Source of the DNA: Pseudomonadota bacterium
Lineage (GTDB): Bacteria > Pseudomonadota > Gammaproteobacteria > Burkholderiales > Burkholderiaceae_B
Assembly: GCA_023440825.1 (NCBI GenBank)
Contig: JAEXRL010000028.1
Span: 131,957 to 195,956, forward strand
Direction of reading: 5' to 3'
Length of the DNA: 64,000 nt
The notes beneath the pieces are model-generated. The model ran no database searches. It was not told where the DNA came from and saw nothing but the letters and a program-made list of their open reading frames with translations. The position numbers and the translations under genes were made by a program. Each line of letters starts with the position of its first letter. Within the stretch, counting starts at the first letter, position 1. Positions 48,048-56,947 of the stretch are shown piece after piece.

Positions 48048-48362
48048 ATGTTTAGGCATTCCTTGTCGATGATTCGTGCGACCTGCCAGCGCTGGCGTAA
48101 TCTGGTGTCACGCCTGATAGCGGCAGTGCTGGGTGGATACCTGCTAGCCACGCTTTTTAGTGTAGCGGTGCTGGTATTACCCATCGCTAAGACTGAGGCG
48201 GTGCTATGGGGCATGCAGCTCAGTTTTCTTGTGTACGCCGGCGTGGTGGTCTGGGTTTTTATGGTGCACAGCTCACTACGAGCGTGGGCGGGCGTGTTGT
48301 CCATTGCCTTGCTACTCTTGCCTTTAGCCCTATGGGCAGGGCGCTTTGGAGCATGGCGGTGA
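48048..48362 (+). CDS. DUF3649 family iron-uptake membrane protein
   Basis: 104 residues from the ATG at 48048, 8 bases after the receptor stop. Three hydrophobic helices (LIAAVLGGYLLATLFSVAVLVLP, MQLSFLVYAGVVVWVFMV, GVLSIALLLLPLALW). The size, layout and position match DUF3649 proteins found in siderophore operons of Burkholderiales and Pseudomonas. An earlier in-frame start inside the receptor gene is rejected. Confidence 0.8.
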   Translation: MFRHSLSMIRATCQRWRNLVSRLIAAVLGGYLLATLFSVAVLVLPIAKTEAVLWGMQLSFLVYAGVVVWVFMVHSSLRAWAGVLSIALLLLPLALWAGRFGAWR

Positions 48363-48447
48363 GCACAAGCAGAAAAACCTGCACAACAAATAGGGACGCC
48401 GCTGTGGCTAAAAGCGTTAAAGCCAAAGCACTAGCATACGTCAGAGT

Positions 48448-50025
48448 ATGTCCAGCCTGCACACGTGGGCTGGACTTGTCGTTGCCTGGGTTCTGTACGC
48501 CATGTTTCTCACTGGCACGGCTTCTTATTTTCGCGAGGAAATCACCCGTTATATGCGCCCCGAACTGTCTGCATCGCTGAGCTTGCCAACGGTTCAGCTT
48601 GTGCCAAAGGTAGTGGACAGTATTCGTCAACGCGCTCCGGCAGCGACACAAATTAGTATCACCTTACCTACAGAGCGTAAGCCATTTGTGAGCGCATTCT
48701 GGCGCGATCCCAGCACGCAGGGGCGCGGCTTTCAGACGGCTTTATTTGACCCTTTGAGTGCTCAGGCCTTGCAAGCTCGCGACACGCAGGGCGGCGATTT
48801 TTTTTATGCTTTTCATTTCAATTTTCACTATATCCCCGTCTTATGGGGGCGTTGGCTTGCAGGTTTATGCGCCATGTTCATGCTGGTGGCCATCATTAGC
48901 GGTGTGATCACGCATAAGAAAATTTTCGTGGATTTTTTTACCTTTCGTTGGGGGAAAGGGCAAAGATCATGGCTGGATGCGCATGTTGGTCTTTCCGTCT
49001 TAGCTTTGCCATTTCACTTCATGATTACCTGGAGCGGTCTTGTTACCCTGATGGTGATGTACATGCCGCTTGGCCTGCAGGCATTACCCTTAGCCAATGA
49101 CCGTGCCGCGGTAATCAGCGAAATGCGCTTTTTTATGCCGGCAGACAAACCCGTGGGTCAGGCGGCAGTCCTTACGTCTCTGGAAGCTTTAATCCAGCAA
49201 TTTGAACAGCATTGGGACGTGGGCAGTGTAGGCGCAGTGCAGCTTAATAATCCTGCGGATACCATGGCAAAGGTAATTATTGCGCGTCAGCAAAATCAGC
49301 GCATTTCCACCACGCCACAGTACATGGTGTTTGATGGTGTGTCAGGCGACTTGCTGCGTGTTAAGGATAGTTCTGGGCTGGCGGCTACCACCCAGGGTGT
49401 GCTGTATGGCCTGCATCTAGGGCGGTTTGCCGATACTGTGACGCGTAGCCTGTATTTTCTATTAAGCCTTGCTGGAACGGCTATGGTGGGCTCAGGCTTG
49501 GTGCTGTGGACTGTCAAGCGTCGTGCGCAACTGCCCGATCCTAAAAGGCCTTATTTTGGCTTTCGTTTAGTAGAGCGTTTGAACATCGCCACCATTGCGG
49601 GCTTGTCCGTGTCCATTAGTAGTTACTTCTGGCTTAATCGCCTCTTGCCCTTAGGCATTGTAGAGCGCGCCACGTGGGAAATTCACGGCTTTTTTATAGT
49701 CTGGGCAGGTACATTGGCCTGGGCTGTCGTGCGTCCAGCAAAAAAAGCTTGGGTGGAACTGCTGTGGCTGTCCGCGATTTTGCTGGCTTTACTGCCCGTG
49801 CTGAATATCTTTACCACACAGCGACATCTGCTAAATAGTCTGCGTGACAAAGACTACCTATTTGTGTGCTTTGATCTGGCGTGGATAAGCTTTGCCGCCT
49901 TGCATGCCTGGCTTGCCCTGCGCACGTCGCGTCATCAAGCCCGGCTCAAGCCCAAGCTGCGAACACCGGCCTGCCCGTCGGCTGACGCCACGGTACACCG
50001 CTCATTAACAGCAAGGCGCGCATGA
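48448..50025 (+). CDS. PepSY-type membrane protein (putative ferric-siderophore reductase)
   Basis: 525 residues with four or five membrane helices. LHTWAGLVVAWVLYAMFLTGTASYFREEI at the start and LDAHVGLSVLALPFHFMITWSG in the middle match the PepSY_TM family, whose His residues probably bind heme to reduce ferric siderophores. The frame is open upstream to 48421 (SIRQSMSSL), and a start codon in another frame at 48353, overlapping the DUF3649 stop, reads a plausible N-terminus; a one-base deletion may have shortened this gene. Confidence 0.82.
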   Translation: MSSLHTWAGLVVAWVLYAMFLTGTASYFREEITRYMRPELSASLSLPTVQLVPKVVDSIRQRAPAATQISITLPTERKPFVSAFWRDPSTQGRGFQTALFDPLSAQALQARDTQGGDFFYAFHFNFHYIPVLWGRWLAGLCAMFMLVAIISGVITHKKIFVDFFTFRWGKGQRSWLDAHVGLSVLALPFHFMITWSGLVTLMVMYMPLGLQALPLANDRAAVISEMRFFMPADKPVGQAAVLTSLEALIQQFEQHWDVGSVGAVQLNNPADTMAKVIIARQQNQRISTTPQYMVFDGVSGDLLRVKDSSGLAATTQGVLYGLHLGRFADTVTRSLYFLLSLAGTAMVGSGLVLWTVKRRAQLPDPKRPYFGFRLVERLNIATIAGLSVSISSYFWLNRLLPLGIVERATWEIHGFFIVWAGTLAWAVVRPAKKAWVELLWLSAILLALLPVLNIFTTQRHLLNSLRDKDYLFVCFDLAWISFAALHAWLALRTSRHQARLKPKLRTPACPSADATVHRSLTARRA

Positions 50026-50327
50026 TGAGCCTAGCCATTTCTTTGTACACGCATGGTGCGCTGTCAGTAATTTGTCTTTTGGGTTTTGCTTGCCTAGCGC
50101 TGGCAATGGACCGGCATCAGGAAACGATTTTTGTTCGGACTTTGCGCTTGTCACTTACACAAGGCCTAAGGGTCTCAGGATGCTTACTGTTAATGCTGTC
50201 ACTGTGCGTGGCTGTTTTTGTTCTGGGGTGGGGCCTTGGCATAACGGTATTCATCGCGCATAGCAGCGCTGCCGCTGGTCTGATTTTTATGCTGCTTGTG
50301 CTTGCTCACCGCCGGTCACGGCGTTAA
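50022..50327 (+). CDS. DUF3325 family membrane protein
   Basis: 101 residues with three hydrophobic helices and the conserved GFACLALAMDRHQETIF near the start. DUF3325 proteins accompany PepSY and DUF3649 genes in siderophore operons. It overlaps the PepSY gene by 4 bases (ATGA), showing coupled translation. Confidence 0.82.
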   Translation: MMSLAISLYTHGALSVICLLGFACLALAMDRHQETIFVRTLRLSLTQGLRVSGCLLLMLSLCVAVFVLGWGLGITVFIAHSSAAAGLIFMLLVLAHRRSRR

Positions 50328-50366
50328 GCATGTTCAGTTTTACTTTTTTCTAGGAACGAGAAGATC

Positions 50367-51548
50367 ATGAAGCATCTATATCCCTTGCCCCCTTTATTTT
50401 TACTGCTAATGACACTGACTATCGCTGGCTGCACCGCTTTTAGTTCACCGTCCCGACAACTGGGAGAAAATACATTGCTAGCCCCGGTCTTAGCCGCCCA
50501 CAATGCCTTGCCTCTTGCGGTACATCGGCAGGCACTGGCTCAGGGCTTATATGAATTAGCCTACTCTGCGCAGCAAAATGCGATCTTTCTCGCCGCTTCA
50601 GGTGGGCGAGGCGAGCAGGCCTATCCACCCAAAATACTCCGCCTGCATCCTGAGACGCTGGCAATCCAGGCAGAAATTGCGTTAGAGCGTAAAGGGTTTG
50701 GCATAGCGCTGGACGATGAGGCTAACCGTCTTTATGTTGGCAATACGGAAGATGCGTCCATTACAGTGATTGATACCCGCAACAATCAAATACTGACAGT
50801 GATACAACTGGCTCAAAAAATCAATCAGGCGGGCTCGGATGATGCGCGTTATCCCCATGCTCTTCGTGAGTTGGTGCTGGATCAGGAAAACAAGCGCCTT
50901 TATGCACCGGGTCTCTGGTTCAAAGACAGTGTGCTGTACGTGGTGAATACCGACACCTTAACGCTTGAAAGCGTGATCCCCGGATTTGGATTTTTAGCTG
51001 CTGGCATCACCCTAGATGCGTCACGCGATAAGCTCTATGTGTCTAACCTACAGGGGCAACTGTACACCGTGAATACGCTCACTTTAGGCATAGAACACAT
51101 TACCGAAGTTCCTGCTGACCAGTTAATAAATTTAGTGCTAGATAGCAAGCGCCAGCGCATTTTAGCCACCGATCAAGGCATATCTTTAATAGACGGTATG
51201 CGCGCAGAACTAGGAGCATTGGATTACCGCAATCGCGGTGAGGGTAACCGTGTCCTGGTCCTTGATCAGGCTGATGGCAGTTTGCTACACAGCATCCCCA
51301 CAGACAAGGGGCCGCTTGCCTTAATGCTGGATGAGCCACGAGACCGCTTGTATGTCACCAATCGCGAGTCCGGCACCGTAACCGTTTACGATGCCCAGAG
51401 CTATCTACCCCTGCAAACCATCGATCTGCCTGAGCACCCCAATAGCTTGGCCCTGAACCCACAGACAGGGGCTGTGTATGTCAGCATTAAAAACGCTGCC
51501 GATACTCCTGCAGGTCACAAAGAAAGCGTCGCACGCCTACATTTCTGA
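50367..51548 (+). CDS. YncE-like beta-propeller lipoprotein
   Basis: 393 residues. A lipoprotein signal ends at IAGC, and repeating YVTN-type blades follow, for example NRLYVGNTEDASITVIDTRNNQ, DKLYVSNLQGQLYTVNTL and DRLYVTNRESGTVTVYDAQS. YncE of E. coli is also tied to a TonB receptor (YncD) and iron control. It ends the operon and probably sits in the outer membrane facing the periplasm. No catalytic residues are apparent. Confidence 0.87.
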   Translation: MKHLYPLPPLFLLLMTLTIAGCTAFSSPSRQLGENTLLAPVLAAHNALPLAVHRQALAQGLYELAYSAQQNAIFLAASGGRGEQAYPPKILRLHPETLAIQAEIALERKGFGIALDDEANRLYVGNTEDASITVIDTRNNQILTVIQLAQKINQAGSDDARYPHALRELVLDQENKRLYAPGLWFKDSVLYVVNTDTLTLESVIPGFGFLAAGITLDASRDKLYVSNLQGQLYTVNTLTLGIEHITEVPADQLINLVLDSKRQRILATDQGISLIDGMRAELGALDYRNRGEGNRVLVLDQADGSLLHSIPTDKGPLALMLDEPRDRLYVTNRESGTVTVYDAQSYLPLQTIDLPEHPNSLALNPQTGAVYVSIKNAADTPAGHKESVARLHF

Positions 51549-51743
51549 TTTGAAGGTGCAGACCAAACCTAGAAGGTGCCGCGTGCTCATAGCGGCTTAG
51601 GATGTGGGTGCCAAACACGGCAAAGACGGAAACTCACTACCTAAGCCAGCATGCTCAGAGTCTTCAACTTGGCACCCTATACGAAACGGGTAATTTTTAC
51701 TTATGTACTCTCAGCTCTATACCTGAGTTAAGTGCAGTGCTAA

Positions 51744-51932
51744 TTAAACGCGTTTAACTGCCTTGGAAATATGCAAAGTAATGCTTCGGTCAGACTCAAG
51801 AGTATAAGGAATATCCGTTTCATATAGTTGATCTGCAAGCTCTTCAGCTAAGCTGATAAGCCCATCCTGAGACCCGTCACCCACTGGTTCAACAAGCATC
51901 TCCCATTTGTTTGCATTGTGTTTTTGAGCCAT
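51744..51932 (-). CDS. Small protein of unknown function
   Basis: 62 residues. A GAGGA site lies about 8 bases before the ATG, which supports it as real. The pattern WEMLVEPVGDGSQDGLISLAEEL resembles the start of small AbrB-like antitoxin domains (an acidic GD loop followed by L-x-EL), but no partner toxin is next to it. I would not assign a function. Confidence 0.5.
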   Translation of the reverse strand: MAQKHNANKWEMLVEPVGDGSQDGLISLAEELADQLYETDIPYTLESDRSITLHISKAVKRV

Positions 51933-52088
51933 TTTTCAATTCCTCAGTACGATATTGCTGACCAGTAGATAACTAAAAATCGGGTGTTTATAGCTTCCCT
52001 ATTAATCAGGGCTTTTCTATGCACTATAACATCGTTGTTTTTGAGGCTTTAATTTGTTCTTCAATCGTCGCCACGCCTTTCCTGACGT

Positions 52089-52241
52089 TGCATTGGCCGC
52101 AACAGCGCCGCAACCTTTTTATATGAACAAGAGCGGGCGTGGCAAGCTTATGCGCTCAAGAGCCTGATCACCAAACTCTCAGCCTGCGTGTTACTCGCTT
52201 TAGGCCTTTTCGTATCCTTTTATAGATTAGGTGATGGATAG
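52089..52241 (+). pseudogene. Gene fragment, C-terminal membrane segment
   Basis: An open frame with no start codon encodes about 50 residues, including ATFLYEQERAWQAYALKS and the hydrophobic SACVLLALGLFVSFYRLGD before TAG. An in-frame TGA at about 52083 lies just before it. It looks like the C-terminal tail of a membrane protein whose front was lost, possibly when the adjacent island arrived. Family not recognised. The rest of 51933-52288 shows nothing. Confidence 0.35.
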
Positions 52242-52288
52242 GGCAGTAATAATAAAATCGCGGAGCAGCCTTATATTTGCGGAGCAGA

Positions 52289-52397
52289 GAAAACAAAAAA
52301 GCCACCTCGAAGGTGGCTTTAATGTCCTGATTTAACAGGGGAATTCTGGTGGCTCATCCCTGATTCGAACAGGGGGCCTGCGGATTGTGATTCCGTC
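52289..52397. repeat. Left attachment repeat (partial tRNA copy)
   Basis: Copy of the tRNA-Met 3' part and the terminator after it. The tRNA part spans 52347-52397 and stops within the anticodon stem; the anticodon would read CAC rather than CAT on the minus strand. It differs from the right repeat at four positions, two in the terminator loop. Confidence 0.9.
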
Positions 52398-52608
52398 TGA
52401 TGGTTCTGCTTTGATATGGCTTTGCCTTTGCAATCAAATAGTTAGGAGGTTTGTCAGCCGCTATGCATATACTATGTTTTGCTAGGCAGTTGACGCTTGG
52501 TTGACATCAAAACACTGCGAAGAAGAAAAGTTTCGGTCCTGTGCTTGCGAGAACTTCAACTTATCAATCCTTTCAGTACCTGCAAAGATTAAAAGCACAA
52601 ACAATTAC

Positions 52609-54387
52609 TTAAGGTCGATTATCTCCTGGTAACTCCTCCATACCTCTCCAATGGATACACTTCTCAGGTAGAACTGCCCCCTCAACCCCTACTAAATAAT
52701 CAAGAAGAGATTTTACTCTTTCTTTGGCTTTAACATCAATACTGATCTTTAAAAAGGCATTGTAAGGTTTCTCACTCCTGACCTCTTCATTAAATATTGC
52801 AGTTTCAAAACATGTGTCACAGGCCACTAAATTAACATTTCCCTCAGCATTCTCAAATCCTAAAACTCCTTCAATAGTTTTATTCATTCCCCAGGCAGGA
52901 TTTTTCTTCCCTTTATCTGTTAATCGTGTATCAAGGTCATGAAGAATACTAAATCCCTTGGAAAACTGAAGAAGAACTTTCGCAACAGAAGGAATAATTC
53001 CTTTCCCTCTGGCTCTTATTATTTGCAAGTCTCCATACAGATCAGGGTATTGTTCTTTAATTATTGAAAAGGCTGTATATTCTGTATCTCCCTCAACAAC
53101 AACTTGCCTCCCACCAAAGAAAAACTCATGTAAATATGGATCACATATATTCAGAAGTTTGAGATTTTTTTTATCATCTTCATCCAATTTTGCACGACTA
53201 GGCCTATACAAGGTAGTACTGTTTACATCACTCCCCTCATCTCTAAAAACCCTAATAATTGTTGTATTGTTTTTCGATAAATCAATAAATATAGGTGAGT
53301 GAGATGTTATCATTACCTGCCAATTTCCACTTTCTGGAAGGGCATATAACACAGAACGTGCTTCTCTTATTGCCGAAGGATGTAAACATATTTCTGGCTC
53401 ATCAAGAAGAAGAACATGTGGCCTGGAATTTTTTTCATCAGCATAATCTGATAAATACTTCAGTGCTGCCCATAATAGGGTACGTCTTGCCCCACTCCCC
53501 TGATGCTCAATTGTAGAAAAATAGCCATTTTCAGGTCCCATTAAAAGTTCGGCATTACTTTTAAATGGCTGATAGCTGTTTTCAATATCAGCATCTTGTT
53601 TTGCGTCGAATTTAACCTTATGCTTTGGAAATAATCTAGACAAGTAATTTGAAATTTCATCTTCAATTGTTTTTATCTCATTCTCTGTCGCCTCTAAAGC
53701 CTTAGCTTGAAGGGATTTTATTCCATCAAGAATTAAGTCGTAATCGGACTTCTCTTGAGCTGGATCTGTTTTTATTCCGGTTATTTTGTCTTTTAAAAGG
53801 CTGGTTATTAACTTGGTTATTTCAGACGCCTGTTTCTCTGGAGTTGAGAACGCATCTATCCTGTGAGGCAATGGACGCCGAGAGTTTGCTATATTAGGAG
53901 CGCCCCAAGGAACCTGATCATCCCAAGAATCTTTATGAGTATCGTAGCCCTGCCTTTTCGGGTCTTTATTAGGACTATCCCATGTCCATTTCTCACGAAT
54001 CAACCACTCACCATCAGCAGTTTCCTTTATCCATCTATCCCCTGGAGCCTTATCAAAGACAATTGTATGCAGCTCAATTGTAGGTAGGTTATCCGCATTA
54101 ATCTGACCATTTGGAAAATCATTTATTGTTAACTTACCCTCCTTGGAACCATGAGACATAACCGTTTCATAGGCTCTTAATATACTGCTCTTCCCAACGT
54201 TATTCGGACCAACCAGCACTACGATATCATCTAACTCTATCTCTACTTCTTTTGCTCCTATAGATCTAAAGTTCTGGATAATTAGTTTATGCAAACGGGG
54301 TCGAGGAGTATTGCTATCATCACTTACCAAAGCAACTTCTTCCACTACCGATTTTTTTGATCTAGTAGCCACAAAACCATCCTCCAA
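52609..54387 (-). CDS. OLD-family ATPase/TOPRIM nuclease
   Basis: 592 residues. Walker A is GPNNVGKSS (about residue 60), and LLLDEPEICLHPSA carries Walker B; a C-terminal TOPRIM domain shows VVVEGDTEYTAF with its Glu and ILHDLDTR with the metal-binding DxD. These are all parts of an overcoming-lysogenisation-defect (OLD) nuclease, an ATP-driven DNA-cleaving enzyme that acts against phages in known examples. No UvrD-type helicase (Gabija) gene follows, so it appears to stand alone (class 1-like). AT-rich codon use differs from the chromosomal genes. Confidence 0.9.
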   Translation of the reverse strand: MEDGFVATRSKKSVVEEVALVSDDSNTPRPRLHKLIIQNFRSIGAKEVEIELDDIVVLVGPNNVGKSSILRAYETVMSHGSKEGKLTINDFPNGQINADNLPTIELHTIVFDKAPGDRWIKETADGEWLIREKWTWDSPNKDPKRQGYDTHKDSWDDQVPWGAPNIANSRRPLPHRIDAFSTPEKQASEITKLITSLLKDKITGIKTDPAQEKSDYDLILDGIKSLQAKALEATENEIKTIEDEISNYLSRLFPKHKVKFDAKQDADIENSYQPFKSNAELLMGPENGYFSTIEHQGSGARRTLLWAALKYLSDYADEKNSRPHVLLLDEPEICLHPSAIREARSVLYALPESGNWQVMITSHSPIFIDLSKNNTTIIRVFRDEGSDVNSTTLYRPSRAKLDEDDKKNLKLLNICDPYLHEFFFGGRQVVVEGDTEYTAFSIIKEQYPDLYGDLQIIRARGKGIIPSVAKVLLQFSKGFSILHDLDTRLTDKGKKNPAWGMNKTIEGVLGFENAEGNVNLVACDTCFETAIFNEEVRSEKPYNAFLKISIDVKAKERVKSLLDYLVGVEGAVLPEKCIHWRGMEELPGDNRP

Positions 54388-54565
54388 AAACAGGTCTAGT
54401 AATATTAGTTAATGATTGCAAAGTGAAGTTCCAATAGGAAACAGCTCAAGTGAGAAAATAATTCTCAGAAAAAATAAATAATTAACATTCACTCAAGATC
54501 GTTATAACATAAATAATTTCAAAAAGTAACATTTTATGGAAATTGTTGTTCCCGCTCGCCGCTAG

Positions 54566-54701
54566 GCAGGGTTACAGGGAAAAAGCCCCTGCAACCCAAC
54601 CTACAGCGTGTTTTATCAGGATTGTGTCAAGGATTCGCTACGCCGGGTACTCACCCGGTCTCGGCCATTCCGGGCTACGGCTTCCGTGCCCGTCCTTGAC
54701 A
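54566..54701. other. Highly structured GC-rich element in the island
   Basis: An outer stem TGTCAAGGA (54625-54633) and TCCTTGACA (54693-54701) encloses two hairpins: CCGGGT/ACCCGG (54643-54658) and CGGGC-t-ACGG/CCGT-GCCCG (54671-54692). A further GCAGGG/CCCTGC hairpin lies upstream at 54566-54592. The 420-base gap (54388-54807) has no gene. A three-way-junction fold in an AT-rich island suggests a replication or transfer origin, a recombination site or an RNA; which one cannot be told. Confidence 0.6.
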
Positions 54702-54807
54702 TGACAACATTGCCTCAGAGTACAGGTTTGGTGACACAACTCAGCTAACCAGGTAGAGATCCTGTCACCATTTTGTTTAAGCACAGACTGAATTGTAAAA
54801 ATCCTAA

Positions 54808-54987
54808 TTAACTCTCTTTTTTGGCTTGTTGGTAAAGTCGATTTATAAATTCTTGAAAATTGATTTCACCAGAAATATATTTTTCTGACTCAACTAATGC
54901 ATCTTCTGGTACAGGAAAACCCTCAAGTCGTACTGAGGCCAGGGCAAAATCAGCAGCGGCTCTACGTTCTATCTGGTTAGAACTCAT
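54808..54987 (-). CDS. VbhA-like Fic-inhibiting antitoxin, no toxin nearby
   Basis: 59 residues from the ATG at 54987, which has GGAGAGG just upstream. ALASVRLEGF contains the S-x-x-x-E-G motif by which class I Fic antitoxins such as Bartonella VbhA push a Glu into the Fic active site to block AMPylation. The rest, VESEKYISGEINFQEFINRL, matches the VbhA tail. VbhA is normally followed by the Fic toxin VbhT; here none is found. A longer start at 55011 overlaps the EexN-like gene by 4 bases. Confidence 0.72.
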   Translation of the reverse strand: MSSNQIERRAAADFALASVRLEGFPVPEDALVESEKYISGEINFQEFINRLYQQAKKES

Positions 54988-55007
54988 AAACCTCTCCGGG
55001 TTTTTGA

Positions 55008-55292
55008 TCATTTTCCTAAAACGCTCAAATCTGAAGGCTTAAGAACCTCTAGTTCAGTATAAGTGTTTCTGCTAGGACTAACCTCAAGTGCTGTATTCGC
55101 TTTGGTGGCATTGATGCAGTTATCTGATGTGGCGGCTTTTGCACCCATTTTATTTCTACATTTTTCAAGCATTGCTTTACGCTCAATATCGTGGGTTTTA
55201 TAGTAGTCAACAGTTTGTGTTGCTTCACTCTCACTACAACCAGCGAGAATTGCTACAGAAAACATCAACGTAGAAATTAGTGATTTTTTCAT
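55008..55292 (-). CDS. EexN-like entry-exclusion lipoprotein
   Basis: 94 residues. The lipobox is ILAGC. The body TVDYYKTHDIERKAMLEKCRNK followed by DNCINATKAN matches EexN, a small lipoprotein of conjugative plasmids that blocks entry of a second copy into the same cell. No type IV secretion genes accompany it. It is a remnant marker of a conjugative element, and is coupled to the VbhA-like gene. Confidence 0.75.
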   Translation of the reverse strand: MKKSLISTLMFSVAILAGCSESEATQTVDYYKTHDIERKAMLEKCRNKMGAKAATSDNCINATKANTALEVSPSRNTYTELEVLKPSDLSVLGK

Positions 55293-55398
55293 TTCGAAAA
55301 CTCGCCATCCCAGAAAGGTTTGATCAGTTTTAAGAACAATTCTCCCTGCTTCAGCTTATATGGTCAACTCGCATCAAAACCTTGGTCATGAGCAAGGG

Positions 55399-55740
55399 CT
55401 ATGAGTTAGCTTCAGGAACTCTCTGTATTTGAAGCACTAAAAGAATTTCACTTCTGGATTATTCATAGCCAGTAGTGTGCAGGAACCTAGGTAGAAAACT
55501 GAAGCCGTCACGGGTACTAGAGTCTTTACTTTCGGTGAGTCCACCTAAAACAATGACATCACCATCCTCCATGCTTACTTTTGTTTTTAGTTCTCGTTTA
55601 GTTAATGTTGGTGAGTTATTGACCCCAGTAGTTGTTTTTACTAAGTTGGGAAGCTGCTGTGTGATATCTAAATCAAGAGTGCTATCTTGCACTACAGGTC
55701 GAACGTAAAATATCACGCCGGAACTTCGGTAGAGGATAGC
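55399..55740 (-). pseudogene. Secretin C-terminal fragment with an internal stop
   Basis: The frame reads LYRSSGVIFYVRPVVQDSTL, then DGDVIVLGGLTESKDSSTRDG and FLPRFL, the usual C-terminal core of type II/pilus/filamentous-phage secretins. A TAA stop (55459-55461) interrupts it, but the same frame continues with SRSEILLVLQIQRVPEAN to 55399, which is the expected end. A single substitution or similar event therefore killed it. The N-terminal two thirds are missing. Confidence 0.75.
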
Positions 55741-55741
55741 C

Positions 55742-55948
55742 GTGAACGTGTTATTGCAGTGTTTAGAGTTGTTCGGGGGAACAACTACAAGGGGGCAGAG
55801 GAAGAAACAGGAATCCCTGCGACGAACTGGTAGACGTGTATGCAGACGGGTGCAACAGCCTACCGTGGAGATGATTGAGACGCTGGCAAAAAAACGCCCC
55901 TATTTCTTGCGTTGGATCATGACTGGCCGCGCACAAATCTTTTATTAA
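55742..55948 (+). pseudogene. Possible remnant of a small regulator
   Basis: 68-residue frame without a convincing start. The last 30 residues, with TVEMIETLAKKRPYFLRWIMTGR, look like the end of small phage repressor-like proteins in which an IE-x-x-A helix is followed by WLxTG. The HTH itself is absent. It might be spurious. Confidence 0.3.
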
Positions 55949-56039
55949 GTCAGCCCACACGCACGATCGATAGCAGGACAAATTAGCCCGTGCTATGCGG
56001 GGGGGGACAAGCGCCGGCAAGAAGCAGCCAAGTAAGCTA

Positions 56040-56861
56040 ATGGCAATCGGAAAGACAGAGTCGGGGTAGTTGGTTGATATGTAACTAGGGTACGAGGGGC
56101 AAAACAGCTTCGCAAGACGTTTAGTACTCAAAAACTGGGAAGAGTGGGTTAAGTCTAATGGCAATAGCCAAGCAGATTGGATGCCTGAAAAGAAAGACTT
56201 GGGGCGGCTAGATGAGTTGGCTGCTATTTGGTTTGATCATCATGGCAAAGAACTACGTGCTGCGGAGGATACCTATAAACGGATCAAAGTTGCAATTGTT
56301 GCTCTGAGGAATCCTATCGCTAGTGAGTTCAATGCGCAGAGTTTTGCTGTCTACCTCACACAGCGTTTAGATGCGGGTATTTCGTTGAATATCGTGAACC
56401 GTGAGCACGCTTATATGAGAGCTATGTTCAACAAGTTGATTAGGCTTCAGGTCTGGAAGCGTGATAATCCATTGAAAGGCTTGTGACAGTTTAAAGCACA
56501 AGAAAATGAACTGTCTTATTTGACCAGAGAGCAGATAGCAGTGCTACTTGTCGAATTGAAAAGTTTACTAACCCACATGTCGATCTAGTATCTCGTATTT
56601 GTCTTGCTACTGATGCACGTTGGAGTGAATCGGAGCAGTTGCACCCACAGCAGGTTCGGCTAGAGCAGTTCCAATTAGTCAGGAAATGCAGGATGAGATT
56701 TATGCTACATCATGTAGAGTGCCGACATATGGGTACGGTTTTTATGAGCTGTACTGGGACTTTTCAAAGAGGCTATTGAGCTAGCCGATAATCAGTTGCC
56801 TTTAGGGTTGTTAACTCATGTGTTGCGTCATACTTTCGTCAGATCACTTGAAGTCGGTTAG
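56040..56861 (+). pseudogene. Tyrosine integrase, broken
   Basis: Reading from ATG 56040 gives MAIGKTESG, then stops TAG and TAA, then an intact N-terminal SAM-like stretch (WMPEKKDLGRLDELAAIWFDHH to WKRDNPLKGL, 56181-56483) and a TGA. After it, QFKAQENELSYLTREQIAVL and NPHVDLVSRICLATDARWSE in another frame, then SQEMQDEIYA, and finally THVLRHTF (catalytic HxxR). The C-terminal Tyr region is missing. At least three stops, two frameshifts and deletions are present. Confidence 0.88.
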
Positions 56862-56947
56862 GAGTCTCAATTCCTTAGCGACTTAACCAGACTGGGTTAA
56901 TTTAAGTCGGGTTTTGGTGTTTGGTTAGGGGTATGCTCATGAGGCTA

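Noticed and set aside
52609..54387. Gabija system
   Set aside because: The OLD-like nuclease alone could be GajA, but no UvrD-type helicase (GajB) gene is on either side.
54808..55011. Complete Fic toxin-antitoxin pair
   Set aside because: Only the antitoxin-like gene is present; no HxFx(D/E)GN motif is found in the island.
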